From assembly GCA_003139735.1 (NCBI GenBank), contig PLGA01000572.1, positions 1,772 through 7,158 of the forward strand: DNA of 5,387 nt. The letters are read 5' to 3'. A model generated the notes under the pieces. That model did no database searches, was not told the DNA's origin, and saw only the letters and a list, made by a program, of their open reading frames with translations. Positions 1 to 4,926 of the stretch are shown piece after piece (the first letter of the stretch is position 1; every line of letters begins with the position of its first letter). Source of the stretch: Bryobacterales bacterium. GTDB taxonomy: Bacteria; Acidobacteriota; Terriglobia; Bryobacterales; Bryobacteraceae. The translations under genes were made by a program, and so were the position numbers.

Positions 1-960
1 GCTTTCGTGAGCGAGATCGGCGCCACCAGTTCGCTCGCCGTAAGCGTCCCCAACACCAGTCCGTCCCCCAACCCCGTCGCCGCCGGAACTCAGGTCGAGT
101 TTACTTTCAACATCACCAACAACGGTACCGACAACGCGAACTTCGTGCAATTCAATGCCCTGGGATTGCCTACCACCGGCCTGGCAAAAACTATTACAGC
201 CTCGGTCACCAGCGGCGGCGGCGCGTCCAGTTGCAACGCACCACAAGAGTCCACGCTCACGTGTTATATTCCGACCCTGGCGGTGAATGCCGTCGCCACC
301 GTCCAAGTCGATGTGACACCATCCACTCCTGTCGTCACCACGCCCATCAGTATCTCGGGCAACGCCAGCGCCAACGGCGGTCCCGTGGGAACCCCGGTCG
401 GGCAGCCCGCAGCCAACGTCGTCGACTTCAACATGACGGGCGTGCCCGCGTACCAAACTATCAATGCTGGCGACACGGCCACGTTCCAGATCGTCTTTAC
501 TCCTACGAGTGGCCTCGGCTATAACGCCACCATCACCCCGAGCCAAACCACATCGCCTTCAATGGTGACCGCGACCGCTCCCAGCTTCAACCCCTCCACC
601 GTCACGCTTTCAGGCAGTGGGTCGGCGAGCACCACGCTGAGCATCGCTACCGTGGCCCGTCCCGTGAACACCGGCAGCCTGCTCCGCCGCGGCTCATTCT
701 ATGCCGCGTGGCTCCCCATCGGAGGGCTGAGCCTCGTCGGACTAGGTATCGGTGCTGGCCGCAAGCGTCGCCGCTGGCTGGCTGGTGCTGTCCTCGGCCT
801 GGTCGCGGGCCTGATCCTCCTGCAGCCCGGCTGTGGATCAGCTAGCACCAGCACTGCCACCCCCGGCGGCACGCTGGCTGGAGCCTACATCATCACCATC
901 ACCGGATCGGCCGGAACCGCAGCGTCGCACATCCAGCAGGTGACATTGTATGTGGATTAA
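1..960 (+). CDS. Ig-like repeat surface/exported protein, 3' part (5' truncated by window)
   Basis: The frame is open from the first base. A GTG occurs at 7, but no ribosome binding site is visible, so the true start probably lies upstream. About 319 residues are visible. Numbering from the GTG, residues ~10-105 form a Ser/Thr/Asn/Pro-rich beta domain of DUF11/CARDB type ('FTFNITNNGTDNANF'). Residues ~140-220 form a second Ig-like domain. Next comes a hydrophobic segment (~233-251), a basic RKRRR cluster (252-256), and a second hydrophobic segment (257-272) ending in LLQPGCG with Cys276. The last ~35 residues return to a beta strand style ('AGAYIITITG'). By the positive-inside rule the RKRRR loop should be cytoplasmic, with both flanks outside. 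The protein is probably a large extracytoplasmic adhesin or repeat protein of unknown ligand. It is separated from the next genes by a terminator, so no functional link is implied. Confidence is high that this is coding and low on function. Confidence 0.85.
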   Translation, partial: AFVSEIGATSSLAVSVPNTSPSPNPVAAGTQVEFTFNITNNGTDNANFVQFNALGLPTTGLAKTITASVTSGGGASSCNAPQESTLTCYIPTLAVNAVATVQVDVTPSTPVVTTPISISGNASANGGPVGTPVGQPAANVVDFNMTGVPAYQTINAGDTATFQIVFTPTSGLGYNATITPSQTTSPSMVTATAPSFNPSTVTLSGSGSASTTLSIATVARPVNTGSLLRRGSFYAAWLPIGGLSLVGLGIGAGRKRRRWLAGAVLGLVAGLILLQPGCGSASTSTATPGGTLAGAYIITITGSAGTAASHIQQVTLYVD

Positions 961-990
961 AGCATGTGGATTAAAAAGTACGTGGATTAG
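950..990 (+). repeat. Imperfect triplication of the stop-codon region
   Basis: ATGTGGATTAA occurs at 950-960 and again, identically, at 964-974. A third version, ACGTGGATTAG, lies at 980-990. The first and third copies are in the reading frame of the upstream gene and both encode Val-Asp followed by a stop (TAA at 958, TAG at 988). Readthrough of the TAA would add SMWIKKYVD, which again ends in YVD. This looks like a local duplication at the 3' end of the gene. Confidence 0.75.
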
Positions 991-1028
991 AAACCTTCGA
1001 GGCGCTTGAATTCCAGCCTCTCAGTTGA

Positions 1029-1056
1029 AGCCTCCGCTCCGGCGGAGGCTTTTTTC
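1029..1056 (+). terminator. Rho-independent terminator
   Basis: A perfect 9-bp GC-rich stem (AGCCTCCGC at 1029-1037, GCGGAGGCT at 1042-1050) closes a TCCG tetraloop. It is followed directly by TTTTTCTTTC. It lies 69 bases after the stop of the Ig-like gene and ahead of the next promoter, so it should end that transcript and insulate the following operon. Confidence 0.93.
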
Positions 1057-1116
1057 TTTCGGAGGCGGCCAAGGAACACCCCGGGTAAGCCCTTGCAAAC
1101 AGGCGTGATTCAGTCC

Positions 1117-1144
1117 TTGACAATATGTCATATTGCGATATTAT
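1117..1144 (+). promoter_or_regulatory. Sigma-70-type promoter of the XRE-NfeD-flotillin-PspA operon
   Basis: The -35 TTGACA (1117-1122) matches the consensus exactly. The -10 TATTAT (1139-1144) matches 5 of 6 bases, with a 16-nt spacer. A second TATTAT at 1142-1147 would give a 19-nt spacer and is less likely. The expected transcription start is near 1150-1152, only about 11-13 nt before the ATG at 1163. It is the only convincing promoter I see in the window and sits between a terminator and five co-directional genes. Confidence 0.82.
1118..1135. promoter_or_regulatory. Candidate operator: two overlapping palindromes inside the promoter
   Basis: CAATATG-T-CATATTG (1121-1135) is a perfect 15-bp palindrome lying almost wholly in the spacer between the -35 and -10 boxes. 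TGACA-ATA-TGTCA (1118-1130), also perfect, overlaps the -35 box. Protein bound here would block RNA polymerase. The obvious candidate is the dimeric XRE protein encoded immediately downstream, implying negative autoregulation. That assignment is inferred from position and symmetry only. Confidence 0.68.
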
Positions 1145-1162
1145 TATGGCGATTTGGAATAT

Positions 1163-1672
1163 ATGACGCTCGGCGAAAAAATTCGCTACCTCCGCGAGGT
1201 CGAAGGTTCCCTCCGCGGCATGAATCGTCCCCTCACCCAACAGGAGTTGATGAAGGGCATTCAAGCCGAGACCGGCAAGACCATCAGCCAGTCGTATCTT
1301 TCCCAGATCGAGTGCGGCAAGCGTCCGCATATGACGCAATCCTCGCGCACTTTGCTGGCGCGCTTCTTCAAGGTGCACCCCGGCTTTCTGGTCGACGACC
1401 CCGAGGGCTATCACACCGAACTCGTTTCCGACCTGCGCACCACCGAAGGCCAGCTCGACGTCTGGCTGTTGCAGGGCTCCGAGCGTTTCGCCAACGACCC
1501 CGAGGTGAGCGACGTCCTGATTAAGGTCGCACGTGACAAGGACACGCGCCGCTGCCTGCTGCTGCTCGGCGAAATCCTGAACACGCCCGGACTCGCCGAC
1601 CGCCTGTTCGAAGCTCTGCGTCCGGAACCCGCGCGCGCCACCGGCGCCGCGCCCAGGAGGCGAAACCCATGA
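1163..1672 (+). CDS. XRE-family (EspR-like) helix-turn-helix transcriptional regulator
   Basis: This is a predicted cytoplasmic DNA-binding protein of 169 residues. Residues ~3-79 form the HTH domain. Helix 1 is LGEKIRYLREV, helix 2 lies around LTQQELMKGIQAE (24-36), and the recognition helix lies around SQSYLSQIECGKR (42-54). The domain continues to RTLLARFFKVHPGFLVDD. Extended loops between the helices and the YLSQI..GKR..M pattern resemble mycobacterial EspR. Residues ~80-150 are mostly helical and probably dimerise, and the tail is basic. I chose ATG 1163 over TTG 1133 because 1133 lies inside the promoter. No good Shine-Dalgarno is present (only GGA at 1156) and the leader would be very short. 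Its end overlaps the NfeD-type gene by ATGA, implying translational coupling. It likely binds the palindrome in its own promoter and controls the whole operon. The family call is firm; the target is inferred. Confidence 0.9.
   Translation: MTLGEKIRYLREVEGSLRGMNRPLTQQELMKGIQAETGKTISQSYLSQIECGKRPHMTQSSRTLLARFFKVHPGFLVDDPEGYHTELVSDLRTTEGQLDVWLLQGSERFANDPEVSDVLIKVARDKDTRRCLLLLGEILNTPGLADRLFEALRPEPARATGAAPRRRNP
1655..1660 (+). promoter_or_regulatory. Strong RBS for the NfeD-type gene, inside the regulator gene
   Basis: AGGAGG lies 8 nt before ATG 1669. It selects 1669 over the in-frame ATGs at 1681 and 1693, which are 20 and 32 nt away from it. Confidence 0.85.
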
Positions 1673-1704
1673 CCGGAACTATGACCGGGAATATGACCGG
1701 AAAC
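1669..1704 (+). repeat. Three 12-nt tandem repeats carrying three in-frame ATG codons
   Basis: The unit ATGACCGGRAAY (first copy ending in ACT) occurs at 1669-1680, 1681-1692 and 1693-1704. It encodes MTGT-MTGN-MTGN. Each copy begins with a possible start codon, but only the first is well spaced from the AGGAGG. Confidence 0.85.
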
Positions 1705-2331
1705 ATCGCTTGGGCTGATTTCTACCTGACCTGTTTCGCCGTCGGTTTTCTGCTGAGCGCGATTTCGTTCCTCGCCGGCGGACTGCGCTGGCACTTGCAT
1801 CTGCCGCACCTTCCGCATGGCGGCGGCCATATTGGTGCCGGCGCCGGACACGCACCCGTGGGGCATGGCAGCGCGGGCAACGGCACCGCTGCGCATAGCG
1901 GTCGACAGGCGACGGTGTCGCCCTTCAATTTTGTCACCCTGACGGCATTTCTCGCATGGTTCGGAGGCACCGGCTTTCTGATCACGCGCTTCTCCAGCAT
2001 ATGGTTCGCGCTCGGCCTGATGATCGCCCTCGGAGCCGGACTCTTTGGCGCGGCTATTGTTTTCCTGTTCCTCACCCGCGTGCTGATCTCGCACGAGGAG
2101 AACTTGGACTCCGCCGACTACGAGATGGTCGGCGTGCTGGGACGAATCTCGATGCCCATCCGTGAAAACGGCACCGGCGAGATCATTTACTCGCAGGCCG
2201 GAACCAGGCGCACTTGCGGCGCCCGCAGCGAAAACGGCAGCGCCATCGAAAAAGGCGCCGAGATAATGGTGGCTCGCTACGAAAAAGGCATTGCCTACGT
2301 CAAGCGCTGGGAGGAAATCAGTGGTGAGTAG
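1669..2331 (+). CDS. NfeD/YuaF-type membrane protein with C-terminal OB-fold
   Basis: This 220-residue membrane protein is the predicted partner of the flotillin encoded two genes downstream; NfeD-type proteins such as YuaF typically sit beside flotillin genes. The order is: a repeated N-terminus MTGTMTGNMTGN; a transmembrane helix at ~16-38; a Gly/His-rich loop at ~40-80 with eight histidines (42, 44, 47, 50, 54, 61, 66, 76); two transmembrane helices at ~88-106 and ~110-136; then a soluble ~65-residue C-terminal domain starting near 'MVGVLGRISMPIRENGTGEI', typical of the NfeD OB-fold. It lacks the N-terminal ClpP-like protease domain of long NfeD proteins, so it is the short type. It is longer than YuaF (about 174 residues, from memory), chiefly through the loop and N-terminal repeat. 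ATGA overlap with the regulator shows tight co-expression. The family call is good; its molecular role is only known in outline. Confidence 0.85.
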   Translation: MTGTMTGNMTGNIAWADFYLTCFAVGFLLSAISFLAGGLRWHLHLPHLPHGGGHIGAGAGHAPVGHGSAGNGTAAHSGRQATVSPFNFVTLTAFLAWFGGTGFLITRFSSIWFALGLMIALGAGLFGAAIVFLFLTRVLISHEENLDSADYEMVGVLGRISMPIRENGTGEIIYSQAGTRRTCGARSENGSAIEKGAEIMVARYEKGIAYVKRWEEISGE

Positions 2332-2348
2332 CAAGGGTTTAGGTTGCT

Positions 2349-2376
2349 AAGAGCCAAGAGCCAAGAGCCAGGAGCC
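2349..2376 (+). repeat. Four tandem heptamers (AAGAGCC) that include the next gene's RBS
   Basis: AAGAGCC occurs at 2349-2355, 2356-2362 and 2363-2369. A variant, AGGAGCC, follows at 2370-2376. The A-to-G change in the last copy creates AGGAG (2370-2374), placed 6 nt before ATG 2381, so the repeat appears to supply the Shine-Dalgarno of the DUF1648 gene. Similar heptamer runs are, from memory, common between genes in Acidobacteriota. Confidence 0.85.
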
Positions 2377-2380
2377 GTCA

Positions 2381-3343
2381 ATGCATCGTCGAATCTTCCA
2401 ACTCGCAATCGTCTTCCTCTGGCTCGCGTTGCCGCTGGTCGCGCTCCAGTACCGGGAGGTTTGGGACCAGCTCCCGGCCCACGTGGCCACGCATTTCAAC
2501 GCCGCTGGCCAAGCCAACGGCTGGATGTCGCGCGAGCAGGCGATCAGGTTCGGCGTGGGGTTCGTGGCATTTCTGCTGGTCATCTTCACTCCCCTGTTGC
2601 TCTACATGAACCGCGGTCGGGTGGACGCGTTTTCCTGGGCGATGCTCGTCTTCTGCGCTCTCGCTCTCGGATTCATGGTCGAGGTAAATCGGGGCATCGT
2701 GAATTACAACCTGCATGGCACGTCAATGTTGCCGGGAACCATGCTGCTCGCGCTCCCGATCGCACTCGTCTTGTTGATCGCGATCTACATCGCATCCCGG
2801 CGCGAACCGGCGCTGCCATCCACCGGATCTTCGACGACTGATCTTCTGGCAGAAGAAACGCACTCCGGACGAATCTTCATCCTGCTCATTCTACCCGCTA
2901 TAGTCGGACCGGCCATTGCGGCTGCCTTAGTGCCCGTCCCGGCCCTGCGTCTTTCGATGGCTCTCATCGGCCTGATCGGATTCGCCACCATCGCCGCCGC
3001 CTGGAGCGGATTCCAGTACCGTTTCCTCCGCCACGGCGTCGAGATTCGCATTCTCGGGTTCCGTCTGCGTTCCATCCCCAGGCAGCAGATCCAGAGTTAC
3101 GCGCCCGAATCCTGGAGCGCGTTGCGCGGCTATGGCATTCGCGGTATCGGCAGCACGCGGGCTTACGTGTGGGGCAACAAGGTCGTCCACATCAGGACTT
3201 CGAACGGCGACATTTTCCTAGGCCACAGCGATCCCCAACGCATCGTGCACGATCTGGACCGAGTTATGGGGCACCCGCAAGCAGCGGGATCGCCCCCGCT
3301 TCGCGCAGGTTTTGGGAAGGGTACGACTTCAGTCGTGCCGTAA
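2381..3343 (+). CDS. DUF1648 multi-pass membrane protein with C-terminal PH-like region
   Basis: The product is 320 residues and is a predicted inner-membrane protein. A first hydrophobic helix (~5-22) is followed by the DUF1648 signature at 31-53 ('LPAHVATHFNAAGQANGWM'). Further helices lie at ~58-76, ~84-102 and ~117-138, then a polar linker (~140-163), then helices at ~164-185 and ~188-208. Residues ~210-296 look like a bacterial PH-like beta domain: RHGVEIRILGFRLRSIP, a GYGIRG stretch, then VHIRTSNGDIFLGHSDP and a final helix. DUF1648 is also found in SdpI-type immunity proteins. The last ~24 residues are low-complexity, and the final ~10 are encoded by a dispersed-repeat-like hairpin. 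AGGAG at 2370 supports the start. The gene sits between the NfeD-type and flotillin genes, suggesting a part in the same membrane module, as sensor, immunity factor or scaffold. No function is proven. Confidence 0.85.
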   Translation: MHRRIFQLAIVFLWLALPLVALQYREVWDQLPAHVATHFNAAGQANGWMSREQAIRFGVGFVAFLLVIFTPLLLYMNRGRVDAFSWAMLVFCALALGFMVEVNRGIVNYNLHGTSMLPGTMLLALPIALVLLIAIYIASRREPALPSTGSSTTDLLAEETHSGRIFILLILPAIVGPAIAAALVPVPALRLSMALIGLIGFATIAAAWSGFQYRFLRHGVEIRILGFRLRSIPRQQIQSYAPESWSALRGYGIRGIGSTRAYVWGNKVVHIRTSNGDIFLGHSDPQRIVHDLDRVMGHPQAAGSPPLRAGFGKGTTSVVP

Positions 3344-3380
3344 GTGCCCGCTTAAAAGGCGGCTTTAGCCGCAGCGGGCA
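3320..3380. repeat. REP-like double-hairpin element, probably dispersed
   Basis: Hairpin one has 9-bp arms GGTACGACT (3320-3328) and AGTCGTGCC (3331-3339) with a single T-G wobble. Structure two is nested. Its outer arms are TGCCCGCT (3345-3352) and AGCGGGCA (3373-3380), and its inner arms are GCGGCT (3359-3364) and AGCCGC (3367-3372), all perfect. From memory, similar '..ACGACTTCAGTCGT..GGCTTTAGCC..' elements recur between genes in Acidobacteriota. The element contains the stop codon of the DUF1648 gene (3341-3343) and encodes its C-terminal GTTSVVP. Confidence 0.7.
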
Positions 3381-3390
3381 ACGATTTTTT
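3345..3390 (+). terminator. Possible attenuator/terminator between the DUF1648 and flotillin genes
   Basis: The nested stem (3345-3380) is followed by ACGA and then six Ts (3385-3390), directly before the flotillin RBS. The four-base gap between stem and T-tract is unlike a strong terminator. Partial termination, or protection of the upstream mRNA end, is plausible. Full termination is unlikely because no separate promoter is visible for the flotillin gene. Confidence 0.35.
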
Positions 3391-3391
3391 C

Positions 3392-3397
3392 AGGAGG
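3392..3397 (+). promoter_or_regulatory. RBS of the flotillin gene
   Basis: AGGAGG lies 4 nt before ATG 3402, a slightly tight spacing. The next in-frame ATG (3417) would be 19 nt away, so 3402 is the better start. Confidence 0.75.
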
Positions 3398-3401
3398 CGA
3401 T

Positions 3402-4892
3402 ATGTTCGGCATAGCAATGGAAATCTGGGTCATCGCGGGGCTGATGGTTTTGGCCATCCTGTTCCTGATGAGCATGCTGGCCCGCTTATACCGCAAAGCG
3501 GGACCACATGAAGCGCTGATTGTTTACGGTTTTCGCGGAACCCGCGTGGTCCAGGGTCACGGCACCGTCATCTTTCCAATGGTAGAAAACTGCCGCGACC
3601 TTTCGCTCGAACTCATGTCGTTCGACGTGGCCCCGCAGCAGGATCTCTACACCAAGCAGGGCGTCGCCGTCACGGTCGAGGCCGTCGCTCAAATCAAGGT
3701 GAAGTCCGACAAAGAATCCATCCTCACCGCGGCCGAGCAGTTCCTCACCAAGACCGATCAGGAGCGCGAAAGCCTGATCCGACTGGTCATGGAAGGCCAT
3801 CTGCGCGGCATCATCGGCCAGCTCACCGTGGAAGAAATCGTCAAGCAGCCCGAAATGGTAGGCGATCGCATGCGCGGCACCTGCGCCGACGACATGAACA
3901 AGATGGGCCTCGAAGTCATTTCCTTCACCATCAAAGAGGTCCGCGACAAGAACGAATACATCACCAACATGGGCAAGCCCGACGTCGCCCGCATCAAGCG
4001 CGATGCCGACGTCGCCACCGCCGAAGCCGAGCGCGATACGGCCATCAAGCGCGCCCAGGCGACTCGCGAAGCGGCGATTGCGAAAGCGCAAGCCGATCAG
4101 GAGCGCGTGCTCGCGGAAACGCTCTCCCAGGCCAAGCAGGCCGAATCGCAGCGCGACCTCGAGGTCAAGAAAGCGCAGTACCTCGAAGTAACGAAGAAGC
4201 AGCAGGCGCAAGCTGACAAGGCGTATGACATTCAAACCAACGTCATGCAGCAGCAAGTTATCACTGAAAGCGTGAGGGTGCAGCAAGTCGAAAAAGAAGG
4301 ACAGGTCAAAGTCCAGGACGCCGAAATCAGCCGCCGCGAGAAAGAACTCATCGCGACGGTATTGAAAGGCGCCGAGATCGAGCGCCAGCGCATCGAAATG
4401 CTGGCCGCCGCCGAGAAACAACGCCTGATTGCGGAAGCCGAAGGCCACGCGTCGGCGATTCGCGCCCAGGGAGAAGCCGAGGCCGAAATCATCTTCAAGA
4501 AAGGTGAAGCCGAAGCCAAAGCCATGAACGTAAAAGCCGCGGCTTATCAGGAATACAACCAGGCCGCGGTCGTCGACAAACTGATCACGGGATTGCCGGA
4601 GATCGTGAAAGCCCTGGCCGCGCCGCTCGCCAACGTGGACAAGATCACCATCGTCTCCACCGGCAACGGCGAGACCGCGGGCATGAGCAAGATCACCGGC
4701 GACATGGCCAAGATGGCGGCGCAGATCCCCGCCCTGTTTGAGACGCTCTCCGGAATGCCGCTGAGCGACCTGTTCGCGAAGGTGCGGTTGATCGGGGATA
4801 CGCCGCCGAAGGGGAAAGATACCGAGCCGCAAACGAAATCCGAGCCGCAAACGAAATCCGAACCGCAAACGAAATCCGAGCCGCGAACGTAA
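3402..4892 (+). CDS. floT: Flotillin (FloT/YuaG-like SPFH-domain membrane scaffold)
   Basis: The 496-residue product is of family-typical length. It has an N-terminal membrane helix (~7-29), an SPFH/Band-7 domain (~33-190), and a long Ala/Glu/Lys/Gln-rich coiled-coil region with EA repeats (~200-385). The flotillin C-terminal oligomerisation region follows (~388-470). Diagnostic stretches shared with YuaG as I recall it are MGLEVISFTIKEVRDKN (from ~168), GKPDVARIKRDADVATAEAE (191-210) and LPE...AAPLANVDKITIV (398 to ~418). Flotillins oligomerise on the inner face of the cytoplasmic membrane, organise fluid and rigid domains, and scaffold other membrane proteins. The NfeD-type gene upstream and pspA downstream fit that role. 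An odd feature is the tail (475-496) of near-perfect SEPQTK repeats encoded by 18-nt tandem repeats. The possible attenuator just upstream may reduce its expression relative to the first three genes. The family call is very secure. Confidence 0.96.
   Translation: MFGIAMEIWVIAGLMVLAILFLMSMLARLYRKAGPHEALIVYGFRGTRVVQGHGTVIFPMVENCRDLSLELMSFDVAPQQDLYTKQGVAVTVEAVAQIKVKSDKESILTAAEQFLTKTDQERESLIRLVMEGHLRGIIGQLTVEEIVKQPEMVGDRMRGTCADDMNKMGLEVISFTIKEVRDKNEYITNMGKPDVARIKRDADVATAEAERDTAIKRAQATREAAIAKAQADQERVLAETLSQAKQAESQRDLEVKKAQYLEVTKKQQAQADKAYDIQTNVMQQQVITESVRVQQVEKEGQVKVQDAEISRREKELIATVLKGAEIERQRIEMLAAAEKQRLIAEAEGHASAIRAQGEAEAEIIFKKGEAEAKAMNVKAAAYQEYNQAAVVDKLITGLPEIVKALAAPLANVDKITIVSTGNGETAGMSKITGDMAKMAAQIPALFETLSGMPLSDLFAKVRLIGDTPPKGKDTEPQTKSEPQTKSEPQTKSEPRT
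4824..4889 (+). repeat. 18-nt tandem repeat at the 3' end of the flotillin gene
   Basis: GAGCCGCAAACGAAATCC is present at 4824-4841 and 4842-4859. A copy with one change (GAACCG..) lies at 4860-4877, and a partial copy, GAGCCGCGAACG, at 4878-4889 runs into the TAA. Each full unit encodes EPQTKS, giving a hydrophilic tail. The high identity between copies suggests recent slippage expansion. Confidence 0.9.
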
Positions 4893-4912
4893 GAGAGCGG
4901 TTCTTACCGAAC

Positions 4913-4920
4913 AAAGGAGA
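4913..4920 (+). promoter_or_regulatory. RBS of the pspA gene
   Basis: AAAGGAGA (core AAGGAG 4914-4919) lies 7 nt from core to ATG 4927, inside the 34-nt gap after the flotillin stop. No promoter is seen in this gap. Confidence 0.85.
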
Positions 4921-4926
4921 TTTATT

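Noticed and set aside
1133..1162. Upstream TTG start adding 10 residues to the XRE regulator
   Set aside because: The TTG lies inside the promoter spacer and palindrome, upstream of the expected transcription start. The HTH homology begins right after ATG 1163.
1146..1166. Six-codon leader frame (MAIWNI) whose TGA overlaps the regulator ATG as ATGA
   Set aside because: The arrangement is neat, but its ATG lies at about -5 relative to the predicted transcription start, so it would not be in the main transcript. It also has no RBS. It would matter only if transcription starts further upstream.
1411..2334. Open frame of 307 codons on the minus strand opposite the regulator and NfeD-type genes
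   Set aside because: It spans two well-supported plus-strand genes, shows no recognisable domain, and starts inside their junction with the next gene. It is an antisense shadow in GC-rich DNA.
2344..2841. Plus-strand frame of 165 codons overlapping the start of the DUF1648 gene
   Set aside because: It is in a different frame from the membrane protein, with Arg/Gly/Pro-rich content typical of an out-of-frame reading, and no domain.
4899..4910. Small inverted repeat CGGT-TCTT-ACCG between the flotillin and pspA genes
   Set aside because: A four-base-pair stem with no T-tract is too weak to call a terminator or operator; it is likely chance.
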